Positions 10,037 to 21,151 of a DNA stretch of 64,000 bases are shown here, piece by piece; positions within the stretch are counted from its first letter, which is position 1, and every line of letters begins with the position of its first letter. The DNA comes from Glandiceps talaboti (taxonomy: Eukaryota; Hemichordata; Enteropneusta; Spengelidae): positions 3,949,701 to 4,013,700 of the forward strand of contig NC_135552.1 of assembly GCF_964340395.1 (NCBI RefSeq), written 5' to 3'. A program made the translations under genes and the position numbers. Below the pieces are notes generated by a model. It made no database searches, was not told the origin of the DNA, and worked only from the letters and a program-made list of their open reading frames with translations.

Positions 10037-10214
10037 ATCAGAATCAACGAAAATCGCTGCAATCCTTAGTTAAAATAGTTAATTGGGGTATCTAGAACGT
10101 ACCAAGTGGCAAAAGGAAAGTCTCTGTGTCAAAATTATTAGGAAGCTTGTCCAAATGACGACGTAAACTGCCAAAACAGGGAGCGGCTTCTTCACACTAC
10201 TTCCAACATGGCGG

Positions 10215-10299
<85 letters not shown>

Positions 10300-10303
10300 T
10301 CAT
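10215..10303 (+). repeat. (CAT)n tract, right part
   Basis: This is the continuation of the microsatellite interrupted by the LINE. It leads directly into repeat A, exactly as at 21564-21716. Confidence 0.9.
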
Positions 10304-10718
10304 CGTACCCTTTGATGTAAGCTCAAAATTACATAGCAGGAGAGGATGACAAAACTTGTTACACGCGCCATTATGGAACGTCGTCTTCAACTCAGTATTG
10401 TGCGTCATCATGACAATTGTCGTTTTCATCATTATTAAAAAGCCGTCGATGTCATCGAATTTGGAAGTTGCATCGTCGTTAACCAGACTGACGACGACGA
10501 CGCTAAAGTAGCACATGCGTATATATCATCACCATCATCACCGTCGTCGTCATAGCAGTCATATTATGAAAGCTGAATTTCTTTTCACACTTTCTGCTAA
10601 AGAGGCAGTAGGAATATCATCGTCCCTGCGAAAATGGTAAATGTCTACATTTTTCGCACACGAAATCTTAAACCTAGTAGCATAATCGTCTGTATGCAAA
10701 TCATCAGAATAATGTATG
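10304..10718 (+). repeat. Repeat A, copy 1
   Basis: About 415 bp, present again at 21717-22130 in the same orientation and at 13033-13448 inverted. All three copies start at the (CAT)n tract and all stop at the same point, after AATGTATG. It is rich in CGTCGT motifs and has no convincing reading frame. Between 10719 and 10835 lies about 117 bp found only in this copy, after which repeat B begins. Confidence 0.8.
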
Positions 10719-10835
10719 CTGATTAAGGCAATTTTAGACTATCTTGGCAAACATTTCACATCATTAAAAGACAATATCATCTCAAATTAGAAGAGGGTGA
10801 AAATATTTAAGAAAGGTTTAATACCATTATGACAG

Positions 10836-11808
10836 TAAAAGGTTGTTGGTACATCTGATTATTGGTTGAATGCATGAGTGACCTCTGGGGGTGAGGGAGT
10901 CCTTGGGGTCCCCCCTGGTAGATCTGCAGTTTTTTGCTTCTATTAAGGCAATCTGATAAGATGTGTGATTTTTAATGTCAAATACATGTAGTGTCCAAAA
11001 TAGAAAGTGTATTAATCCCTTCTGACAAGTTCATACTGACGAGTCGAACAATTAGATTAACTTCTTTTATAAAATGTCTGAGAATATTACCATTACAAAA
11101 CCTTCAAGTTCAATTTTGCCCCAAAGTGCAATATAAATGAAGCATTGATTGTGAAACAGCCAAACATTTAAATGACATGCTTTGTAACTAGTGTGGTAGC
11201 TAGGTAATACATGTATATGTATATGTATAGTTATGCTTGAACCAATAAGTAATATTAAAGACTTCTTGTAAGAAACAGGGACAAGAACAAATATTTACAT
11301 GCACCACATTTCAGACAAGTACAACAATGAAGTACAACAATGTTCAGCCAACTGTATCTCTTAGCCTGTTCCAAGCTGTGCTACAACTACATGTGCCTAC
11401 TATAGCAGCAAGTTTCTCGATTGATCACAGTGTAATCTGTCATTCCCTGAAGTCTAATTAGTGTACATCTAATCTGGTATAATAAAGAAAGTTGAAAGTT
11501 GCATTGTATTCTAGTTGCCGATTTAACATCAAATGTTGGAGTTGTTTGTATACCGTCTGAGTGAAGTTGGCCAGTGTATATGTGTCATATTATCTGTGTA
11601 GTAACTAGCCAGCCTTGGTCTTATCAACAATTTGTTTACAATTAAACATCAGAGAATGAAAGATTACACTGTGATCAATAGAGAAACGTGCTGTTAGTAG
11701 GTAGCTTCAGCACAGCTTGAGACAGGCTAAGTTATACAGTTGGTCGAACATTGTTTCACTGATGTGAAATTTATTTACCTTTAGTTCAATCTTGAAAACT
11801 TCATTGCA
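10836..11808 (+). repeat. Repeat B, copy 1, with an internal foldback
   Basis: About 970 bp, repeated at 22131-23112. It ends abruptly after TTCATTGCA in both copies, and a different truncated transposon gene follows each time. An internal inverted repeat pairs about 11330-11455 with 11650-11775 (arms near 115 bp with mismatches), which could fold or mark a MITE-like element. No coding frame was found. Confidence 0.7.
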
Positions 11809-12420
11809 TCTGAACAACTGAACCTCACTATTCCTCTAGATATTGTTTTCTGGGCTGTCTGCCTTGTGCTTTTCTTTGGTCTGCTCCGTAAGTCCAATGT
11901 GTTACCCATGTCTGACTCAAACTTTGACCCGTCCCGCCACCTGACCCGTTCTGACTGTTTAGCTTTCTCCTGGGGTATTGGTTTACGTGTTCGTTGGTCG
12001 AAAACTATTCAGACTAAAGACAGACAATTCATCATCCCTCTCCCTATCCTCTCCACTCACCCTCTATGCCCAGTGGCGGCAGTTATATCTGCATTCACAC
12101 TTTCTCCCCCCCCCCCAGCGGGACCGGCCTTCCCCCTGCCCTCCTCTTTACCTCAATCCCCACTTACAGCCCCTTACTTCACTCGCCGTCTAACGCAATT
12201 ATTAACGACTTTGGTCCCTGATGTTCACCATTACTCCACTCATAGTTTTCGTCGAGGAGGGGCCTCCTGGGCTTTACAGTGTGGACTCCCAAATGAATTA
12301 ATCAAACTGCTAGGTGACTGGAAGAGTGATTCCTTTCGTAAATATTTACATCCGTCCCTGCCCTTGCGTCTTAAATCCTCCGTCCAGTTTGCCTCTCAAC
12401 TACCTTCTAACCTTTCCTAA
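11809..12420 (+). pseudogene. Tyrosine recombinase C-terminal domain (Crypton/DIRS type), 5' truncated
   Basis: The frame is open from the repeat B junction to the stop at 12420, with the first ATG at 11866. It shows the catalytic domain of a tyrosine recombinase: WAVCLVLFFGLLRKSN (first catalytic Arg), then THSFRRGGASWAL (His-x2-Arg), and LLGDWKSDSFRKYL, which carries the Tyr nucleophile. Such enzymes cut and rejoin DNA through a 3' phosphotyrosine. In animal genomes this form belongs to Cryptons or DIRS/Ngaro elements. Only about 200 residues remain, no RT or RNase H is nearby and the N-terminus is missing, so it is a fragment. A proline-rich insert lies in the middle. Crypton against DIRS cannot be decided here. 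Confidence 0.8.
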
Positions 12421-13032
12421 TTTCTACTATACTCTCTCCATGATGGTGTATGTATACCTGTGGCCCCTGGTGACCCAGAGCTACTCAGGATTTAATAATT
12501 ACGCTTGCCATATTGTGGTGTACCAGTTTAGTCTTCCGACAACAATGGTTCCTTGGTGTTTTGTCGGCAGCACCCGCAGTGAAACGATCACCCTACACAC
12601 ATTTCCGAGTGATATAACTGAGTAGGTAATAATGGGTGGAGGCAGTTGAAATCACGTAAAAACTGGACAGTGACACCATATACAGTGAAAGCCGATAAAT
12701 GTTACCGGGGCCGGGGTTCTCCACGCCACCGGTGTAGCCATGGTCAAAGCGAAAAAAGGAAGACAAATAAAATAATCTGAAATGATGTTTTCAAGAAAGC
12801 AAGTTAGCTTCATAAAATATTTTCACTACGATAGCATTTGTTTTTAAACAATGCGTAGTCCGATTGTATATTTTGATTTCCATGTTGGTGGGATTCGATC
12901 GTTTTCATTGTGATACATCACATGTACATCGTCGGAATCATATCAAAGTAAAAAGACGCAACGCTCATTATAATGTTGCTATTTTTTCCCCCATTGTTTT
13001 GTCTACCTGAACAATTACTGTGTCATGCCAAT
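12421..13032. other. No gene seen; tail of recombinase element and unique spacer
   Basis: The 3' flank of the recombinase and about 600 bp without a convincing frame or recognised repeat lie here. It ends where the inverted repeat A begins. Confidence 0.5.
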
Positions 13033-13447
13033 CATACATCATTCTGATGATTTGCATAGAGAAGATTATGCTACTAGGTTTAAGATTTCGTGTTCGAAAA
13101 ATGTAGATATTTACCACTTTCGCAGGGACGATGATATTCCTACTGCCTCTTTTGCAGAGAGTGTGAAAAGAAATTCAGCTTTCATAATATGACTACTATG
13201 ACGACGACGACGGTGATGATGGTGATAATATATACGCATGCGCTACTTTAGCGTCGTCGTCGTCAGTCTGGTTAACGACGATGCAACTTCAAGTTCGTTG
13301 ACATTGACAACTTTTTAATAATGATGAAAACGACGATTGTGATCGTAACGCAGAATTCTGAGTTGAAGACTACGGTCCATAATGGTGTGTGTAACAAGTT
13401 TTGTCATCCTCTCCTGCTATGTAATTTTGAGCTGACGTTGCTGGTAC

Positions 13448-13496
<49 letters not shown>
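13033..13496 (-). repeat. Repeat A, inverted copy, with (GAT)n tract
   Basis: Reverse complement of 10304-10718 and 21717-22130, bounded at the same AATGTATG point. The (GAT)n tract at 13448-13496 is the inverted counterpart of the (CAT)n tracts of the other units. Confidence 0.8.
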
Positions 13497-13887
13497 GAAA
13501 GTCGGTAACTGGTACTTTCGTCGTTCACTCAAAATTAAGCAGAATATTCCCGTAGGAATTATTGTCATTGATGACGACGACTAAACTTGTAAACACAACG
13601 TATGTCCTTCGTTGCCAACTCAAAATGCTTCGTTACAGAATGAGATGATAAAGCTATTGGTTTTCGTTAATAGTCTGTGGATAAGGTGACTTCGTTTATT
13701 TATTTGAAAGGGTACATTAAAAGTACAATGGAACACAAACATCGTAGTGAATTTGAATGTAACATTTAACTTTTAAGGTACACATAGCTTTATGATGCTT
13801 AAACACTATAATACGGAAAGGTAAGTAAGATGTTGATACACAGTATTAGACTTCCGAATGTAGTCTAAGAATCTGAGTTGCCTCTAT

Positions 13888-14216
13888 CTAGTCTTGACGG
13901 ACGTGATTTGGAGCTTCTTCTACAGAACGTTTGACATAGTTCTTTCCTTCAGCTGAAAGATAAAGAACAATATACACTTAACAAAACTAAAACTACACAT
14001 CCAATGTTCTTGTTTTGCAATGCTATATTAAGTGTAAACATAAGTGCAACATAATTGTTTTTTTGCAACTAAAACTGTTATGTGTGAAATGGTGTCAAGA
14101 TCAATGTTCTAACTTTGCCTGCCTGAAAGCACAATGCGAACACACTAAAGGTATACATTGCATTCCATTACATTCCATTACATTAACATATGTTCGACAT
14201 TATCTCTATCTTTTCG

Positions 14217-14310
<94 letters not shown>

Positions 14311-14437
14311 GTCAGTCAGTCAGTCAGTCAGTCAGTCAGTCAGTCAGTCAGTCAGTCAGTCAGTCAGTCAGTCAGTCAGACAGTCAGTCAGTCAGTCAGT
14401 CAGTCAGTCAGTCAGCCAGCCAGCCGGCCATCCTGCA

Positions 14438-14534
<97 letters not shown>

Positions 14535-14908
14535 ATATATCGATCGATCGATCGATCAATCAATCAATCAATCAAATAAATCAATAAACAAACTAACAAA
14601 CACACAATCAATCAAAACAAACAAATAAGTTGACAAAACTTTCAATCACTACTATAGTATATTAAATGTATTACCACTACACCCTAATCTAACACTGTTT
14701 CTCCTATTATAAGAAACTATATGGCATATCTAGGACTGAGCTTGTATGTACATGTAGCAAGTAAACGACACATACCAGTCAAATCTTGATGTTTTAATTC
14801 CCGTCTTCCAATATTTCCTGCACCTGCAGTAAATGCGACAGTGTCTTCAATCATCACAGTTGCTACAAGTGCCAAGACCAATAAACCAAAGACCAAAGTT
14901 TGCTTCAT
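13888..14908 (-). CDS. Secreted prepropeptide, copy 2 (two exons, 65 aa)
   Basis: Exons are 14908-14776 and 13952-13888 on the minus strand, with the same splice sites and phase as the other copies. The signal peptide (MKQTLVFGLLVLALVA) is followed by AFTAGAGNIGRR, ELKHQDLTAEGKN and YVKR, then an acidic tail ending HVRQD. The GRR site predicts an amidated peptide ending in Ile. The frame is intact and changes from copy 3 are few and conservative, which suggests selection or recent duplication. The intron contains an exceptionally long four-base repeat block (14217-14575: AATC, CAGT, then AATC units), much longer than in copies 1 and 3. No Penelope block lies between this gene and its upstream arm sequence. 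Confidence 0.75.
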
Positions 14909-16315
14909 CTTGATAATGGTATCTAAATAAACATAATATTCAAAACAGAGAATTTTAAAATGTGTTCATGGTGTCCAACAAGAGCACTAACAATTTGAAT
15001 GGCTTATTTCATACATTTCATTGTGTTTCTAACTCAAAACGATTTGATATATAAACAATCAAGTCTTAGATTTCCGATGTTTAAAACTATGAAGTTTTGA
15101 CATTTTCAACATGGATAGAATTTGAGAAATGGAAATACGCTTTACACCTACATCACCATGTATAGTTGTAGTATCAGGAAATGAACAGTACTTCAAGTTA
15201 ATACGTTAATACCCACATTGCAGTCCTTTTCAAAAGAAGTGTCACAAAAGGGTGCCCCAGAAGAGGAAATGTCACATGACAGTACATGAAATAGCCAACA
15301 TATGTGGCTAAACCAATTCTGTGAGTCCTAAATAGTACGAGGAAACAAGCACTTGTGAAGTTAATGCAGTGAAAAGCAAAAGAAACGTTGTGAGAACCGA
15401 TAGACGGCGTATTATATTGTGCAATATTATGGGTCATGGAATAAGGAAAATGTTTCTTAGGAATCTGAAGAGGCTGAAAGTCCATTTTGTCTTTCATTGG
15501 CTCGTTTTATTATATGAATATCAAAGCATGTCTACCAGGTAGTCGCTCTATGAGTGTGAACAACAAAACATATTATGCATTTAAAAAAAACACCAAACGT
15601 TTTCAAAACAAAAGCTGACCACTTGGAGAAAGACTTTAACCTGTTTTATGGTGAAATATCCTAGTTTGTATTCTCAACCTGTTTCGGAGAAAGAAATAAG
15701 GTATTCACATACTTACCAATAGTAGATTTGGGAACCTGTGTGTGGAGCTGTTGGCTTCAAATGAAGTTATTTGTGGCTCATTCCCTTAGGGCTTTTTATA
15801 ACAAAAAAGAAGATGAGAACAATTAAAATTTATTTATTACTAAATATTAATACAACAACGAATTGGTCATTATCCATATTATTAGAGGTACAGCTGTACT
15901 TATTAGACAAATGATGTAAATTACTTGAATTATTAAAACCATTTGATGCAATCATCACCAACAATTGATCGAGCGACTGATGTTGATTAAATCCTTCTAA
16001 TTAATCAAAGGTTCGATCGTCTAAAATAATTATTCAGCAATAGTTTTAGTTAGTCCAAGCAGATTTGTACATTTCAACATATGATAGTTGAAACATGTGA
16101 AAGCCGCCATCAAAGTGTTCACCACCATGGTACAGTATTTGTTTACTTGAGCCGTCAAAATCAATGTGTGTAAATTACGGAAATGTGCGAATAACCAGAT
16201 TTAAACTGAACGGCTCAAGGGCAAAATGATAGATTTTTGGGCCTACACGCATTGTTGGAATGCTCAATTCTAAACTATAGCTATTATTATATGTAATGTA
16301 CCACTTAATTGGAAA
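14909..16315. other. Upstream flank of copy 2, left palindrome arm; no gene seen
   Basis: This is promoter-side sequence of copy 2 and arm sequence matched by 18391-19430. A 99-residue open frame on the minus strand (15198-15497) is not preserved in the matching arm, so I do not call it a gene. Confidence 0.5.
15047..15054 (-). promoter_or_regulatory. TATA box of prepropeptide gene copy 2
   Basis: The minus strand reads GTTTATATATC about 139 nt upstream of the ATG. It matches the position of the TA run in copies 1 and 3, but is a simple short box here, which makes it the likely ancestral form. Confidence 0.5.
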
Positions 16316-16536
16316 ATTAATTATATAAAACTACACAATTATGAATTTTGAAGCGTGCAAGGTGCATATTGCCTAATTATTAAAAATAATTGATTATGCA
16401 AAGTATTACTGAACATCTGTTAAGTTATTAATACGCTTTGTTTTGAAGTTACTTCGTTACACTCTTAAATATAACTTTCTACGTCATCTAATGCGTTGAG
16501 AATATTGAACAGGTCTCGCCTCTCTGTCTGTATATC

Positions 16537-16571
<35 letters not shown>

Positions 16572-18390
16572 TGCAAATGATAAACCTCCTACACAAATGA
16601 CTTGACAATCCAGCCATATGTTGTGTTTTTGAAATGTTTTACTTTAACACATGCTTACAATAGTACATAATTTTACAAAAATTATCAGTCATTTGTAATA
16701 AAATTTCATTTCAATTAAAAGTAGCAAAGGTAATTTTTGATGTTATCATTTGCCTTGAATTTAAATTAATAATCTCTTCAATTGTTTTAATTGAAGAATT
16801 AGAGCTTCATTAGTATGATAATAATGAATCGGAAATTAAAAGGATTTCAACGAATGTAGCGGTAGTTGTTGTTCCTTTTCAAAACCTTATTTTTTGAATG
16901 TTTTTTTCTGTAAGATAAATTATCTCAAGAACTTAGTAGTGATAATGATGTTCAACTCGTGTCTGTGTTCTACTTTTACCAGTTTACTGTTTTTACACGT
17001 CCCTGACAGTGTTGGACAACAAATGTCGGATAGATTTGATGCAACATTCTGTATTAAGGAGATGCGCTAGTTTCATATTGACCATAGAATACAAACGAAA
17101 CTTTGCGGTTGTATAGAATATATAGGAATGAATTCAAATTTGAAAAGAATAAACGGAGTCACCATATAACATTCTGTAGTTTACCTTCCATAAGGGAGTG
17201 TAATGTTATGCTTTTGTCTGTGTCTGTCTGTCTGTCTGTCTGTCTGTCTGCCTGTCTCTGTCCACGTGTATGTGTGTGTGTGTGTGTGTCTGTGTCTGTG
17301 TGTGTGCGTGTGTCTGTGACTCTGTCTGTCTGTCTGTGGACATGATATCTCAAACACTATGGTATCGATTCTAATGAAACATGCTACACATCTTTGAAAT
17401 GCTAATGGCAAGAACTGATTGGATTTTGGTAAATATCCAATAAAAGTTAATTAGTTATTTGCATAATTATTTCGTACAAACTTTAACAAAATCCATATGT
17501 GCTATAAAGTTTTTTGATTTAGCTTAAAGCTTTTATGAATAATTTGCTTATTTAATGAATTTCGGTAATTAGGCTATATCTTAGGAGTGCATACTTCAAT
17601 TTCAATATAATTTAGTACGTAAGTCAACCATAACATGTCCTATAAAGTTTGTTGATGTAGCTCACACTTTTAATGAATTAATTGCATAATTAATGCCTTT
17701 CAGTAATTAGGCTGTGTTTGAAGTTTGTTTATATAGCTTTTACTTTTAATTAGTGATTAGAATAATTAATGATTTTAAGCAATTGCGATATTTCTTGAGA
17801 ATGCACAATTCAAATTTCATAATTATTATTTGGCACATACATCAACTGTAACAAAGCACACATATACGTTAAAGCCTGTTGGCATAGGATTTTAGTTTCA
17901 ATGCGTAATTTGCATAATTAATGATTTTTGGTAAATAGACTTTATCGTAATGCCACATGCTTCAAATTTCATACAACTTCATGCCTATACCAACCAAAAT
18001 AATGTGCAGACGTTTATTGATATAGCCTCTACTTTAATTAGTAATTTGAATAATTAATGTACATCAGTAAGCAATATCTTTGGTACGCATACTTGAGATT
18101 CTGTATAATTTGTCATATACATTAACGATGACAAGGCACACATATCGTCTATTCCCTAATGATATAGTTTTTGAATTTAAATACTAATTTGCATAATTAA
18201 TGATTTTCGGTAATTAGGCAAACTTCAAATTTTAGATAACTTAGTACATATATTGATGGTAAAAAGAAGTGCTATTTAATGTGTCATTTAAAGCTTGATG
18301 TTGTAACTTATAAGCTATATAGATAATTTGCATAATCAATGATCTTTTAATAACTATGCACGCTTCAAATTTATAGAGTTACATATATTG
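16316..18390. repeat. Palindrome spacer: TGTC microsatellites and a degenerate tandem array
   Basis: (TGTC)n tracts lie near 16530-16570 and 17217-17335. From about 17340 to 18390 a diverged unit of roughly 130-160 bp recurs about seven times. It is marked by TTTGCATAATTAATGATTTT, GGTAATTAGGC, a TTCAAATTTCATA element and CAACxxTAACAAAGCACA. A related inverted stretch occurs at about 54930-55230, also next to a CA/CAGA microsatellite, so this is a dispersed repeat family with an expanded array here. No gene is seen. Confidence 0.65.
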
Positions 18391-19431
18391 TTCCAATTAA
18401 GTGGTACATCATGTATAATAGTAGCTATAGTTTAGAATTTTGCATTCCAAAATGTACAATGTGTGTAGGCCAAAATTCTATGGTTTTCGTCTTATGGGAG
18501 GCATTCAGTTTAAATCTGGTTATTTGCACGTTTCATGGTGGTGAACACGTTGACGGCGGCTTTCACATGTTTCAACAACCATATGAATGTACACATGTGC
18601 TTGGACAAACTAAAACTATTGCTGAATAATTATTTTAGACGATCGAACTTTTGATTAATTAGAAGGATTTAATCAACATCAGTCGCTCGATCAATTGTTG
18701 GTGATGATTGCACCAAATGGTTTTAATAATTCAAGTAATTAACATCATTTGTCTAATAAGTACAGCTCTACCGCTAATAATATGAATAATGACCAATTTG
18801 TTGTTGTATAAATGTTTATTAATTAATCAATTTTAATTGTTCTCATCTTCTTTTTGTTATAAAAAGCCCTAAGAGAATTAGTTACAATAACTTCATTTGA
18901 AGCCAGCAGCTCCACACACAGGTTCCCAAATCTACTATTGGTAAGTATGTGAATACCTTATTTCTTTCTCCGAAACAGGTTGAGAATACAAACTGGGATT
19001 TTTCACGACGATAAAACAGGTTAAAGTCTTTCTTCAAGTGGTCAGCTTATGTTTTTAAAAAGTTTTTTTTTTTAAATACATAATATGTTTTGTTGTTCAC
19101 ACTCATAAAGCGACTACCTGGTATACATGCTTTGATATTCATATGATAAAACGGGCCAATGAAAGAGAAAATGAACTCTCTGCCCCTTAAGCTGGCTAAG
19201 AGAACTATTTTCTTATTCCATGACCCATAATATTGCACAATATAATATGCTGTCTGTGGGTTATTCTACCACTACATTTCCAGTGGGAGGATTGTTAAGA
19301 ACGTTGCCGTAAAACAGGCCGTGGTTTGCGACAATGGTTTTAGCCACATATGTTGGCTATTTCATGTACTTTCATGTGATATTTCCTCTTCTGGGGCGCC
19401 CTCTTGTGACCTTTTGAAAAATGTTTACGAA
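18391..19431. other. Right palindrome arm, no gene seen
   Basis: Non-coding sequence matching 15200-16315 inverted. It ends at the start of block U. Confidence 0.6.
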
Positions 19432-19673
19432 AAAATGACTAGCTGAACTAACGATTGTAAAGTGCTGAAGTCAGTCTTACTTCCAATCCCAGAAGCGTCA
19501 GCGACGTATCGATGTGAGTAGCATATCTTCATCAGGTTGTCATACTACAAACAAAACCAAAGTAACTAAAGCGCATGTCTGAACTTGAAACGGACAAAAG
19601 AAATTGATCACATGACAAAAAAGGAGTGAGGCAATCAGAATAAACTAGTGAAAACTCTAGTTTTGGATTCCAG

Positions 19674-19680
<7 letters not shown>
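19432..19680. repeat. Block U, second copy
   Basis: Near-identical to 2694-2945 and in the same position relative to the prepropeptide gene. It contains the same decayed hammerhead-like motif on the minus strand (core 19529-19535). It leads into the (TA)n region. Confidence 0.65.
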
Positions 19681-19746
<66 letters not shown>

Positions 19747-19778
19747 AGGGTAGAAGAAAATCAAGTCGGGTTTTTCCG

Positions 19779-19820
19779 TCTCTACAAGCCTGTTTCGTGA
19801 TTAAATCACTCGTCAGGAGA
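19779..19820 (-). ncRNA. Hammerhead ribozyme, complete, in hairpin block 1
   Basis: Read on the minus strand: stem I TCTC (19820-19817), core CTGACGA (19816-19810), stem II 5 bp with a 3-nt loop (19809-19797), and GAA (19796-19794). Stem III is ACA/TGT with loop GGCT (19793-19784), the cleavage base is A19783, and stem I closes with GAGA (19782-19779). Every core base and all three helices fit a type I hammerhead with a 3-bp stem III, the Penelope-associated form. Confidence 0.85.
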
Positions 19821-19944
19821 TGTTGATGTACATCAACATCTCCTGACTTGATTTTCTTCTACCCTCAACATATACTCCGCTCTGCGTGCAGACGTATCGC
19901 GAGCACTGTACTACGGACAAAACTTACCACTGACTTCCTATATA

Positions 19945-19990
<46 letters not shown>

Positions 19991-20077
19991 CTCGGTGAGT
20001 ATCAATCTGCTAAGACAGTGCTCTATACCGCAGTGGCAGAGCGTAATAGTTTTGGTAGTACTGGAACTCTTTCTTGG

Positions 20078-20118
20078 GTGTAACTCGGAGTTTCACGCAT
20101 ATTGCGATCATCAGACAC
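20078..20118 (-). ncRNA. Hammerhead ribozyme, complete, in hairpin block 2
   Basis: On the minus strand: stem I GTGT (20118-20115), core CTGATGA (20114-20108), stem II CGC/GCG with a 5-nt loop inside a T-T pair, and GAA (20094-20092). Stem III is ACT/AGT with a 3-nt loop, the cleavage base is at 20082, and ACAC (20081-20078) closes stem I. The plus strand has the same core in the right arm, but its upstream bases cannot form stem I, so only the minus copy looks complete. Confidence 0.75.
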
Positions 20119-20180
20119 TGATGATCGCAATATGCGTGAAACTCCGAGTTACACCCAAGAAAGAGTTCCTGTACTACCAA

Positions 20181-20325
<145 letters not shown>

Positions 20326-20455
20326 TTCTTTTCGAGACAGAATCAATGAAATGCATGAAATAAGCCGTTCAAATTCGTGCTCTTGTTGAATACCATGAAA
20401 ACCCTTTGTAAAATTCTGTTTTGAATATTACGTTTATTTAGATATCATTATCAAG

Positions 20456-21151
20456 ATGAAGCAAACTTTGGTCTTTGGTTTATTGGTCTTGGCACTTGTA
20501 GCATCTGTTATGATTGAAGACACTGTCGCATTTACTGCAGGTGCAGGAAATATTGGAAGACGGGAATTAAAACATCAAGATTTGACTGGTATGTGTCGTT
20601 TACTTGCTAAATGTACATTCAAGCTCAGTCCTAGATATGCGATATAGTTTCTTATAATAGGAGAAACAGTGTTTGATAAGGGTGCAGTGGCAGACAATAG
20701 TAGTGATTGAAAGTTTTGTCAACTTGTTTGTTTGTTTGTTTGTTGATTGATTCAATGGTTGGTTGGTTGCTTTGCAGGCTGGCTGACTGACTGACTGACT
20801 GACTGACTGACTGACTGACTGACTGATTGATTGATTGATTGATTGTGAAAAGCTATAGGGACTATGTCAATGTATACCTTTCGTGTGTTCGTATTGTGCT
20901 TTCCGGCAGGCAAAGTTAGAACTGTTACTGTTACATTGATCTTGACACCATTTCACACATAACAGTTTTAGTTGCAAAAAACAATTATCTTGCACTTATG
21001 TTTACAATTAATATAGCATTGCAAAACAAGAACATTGGATGTGTAGTTTTAGTTTTGTTAAGTGTATATTGTTCTTTATCTTTCAGCTGAAGGAAAGAAC
21101 TATGTCAAACGTTCTGTAGACGAAGCTCCAAATCAAGTCCGTCAAGACTAG
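20456..21151 (+). CDS. Secreted prepropeptide, copy 3 (two exons, 65 aa)
   Basis: Exons are 20456-20588 and 21087-21151, with the same phase 1 junction. The product has the signal peptide, AFTAGAGNIGRR, ELKHQDLTAEGKN, YVKR and a tail ending NQVRQD. Compared with copy 2 the changes are T to S in the signal peptide, E to D and H to Q in the tail. Both are open and properly spliced. The promoter-side TA run ends at about 20322, 134 nt before the ATG, and has been enlarged and invaded by Penelope-like hairpins, which may change its expression. The 3' UTR has AATAAA near 21343-21348. The intron has (ACTG)n and (ATTG)n units. Confidence 0.75.

Larger units (their letters stand above)
4328..10214 (-). 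mobile_element. Full-length Tx1/L1-type LINE inserted in a (CAT)n microsatellite
   Basis: About 5.9 kb lies between two halves of one (CAT)n tract. The order in the element's sense is: short 5' leader, ORF1 (10036-8423), 8 nt, ORF2 (8414-4548), and a 3' UTR of about 220 nt ending near 4328 with no poly(A). Both frames are uninterrupted, so this is a recent insertion. The flanks rejoin exactly into the unit structure seen at copy 3 (gene, CAT tract, repeat A), which confirms both boundaries to within the microsatellite. Because the target is a simple repeat, a target-site duplication cannot be told apart from the tract itself. Confidence 0.85.

Noticed and set aside
10304-13448. A DNA transposon with 415-bp terminal inverted repeats (A and inverted A) around the recombinase
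   Set aside because: A also occurs at unit 3 without a partner and is tied to the peptide-gene units, so the inverted pair is better explained by inverted duplication of units.
14015-14628. Open frames with SVSQ/SINQ repeats in the copy 2 region
   Set aside because: They translate the intron microsatellite of the peptide gene.
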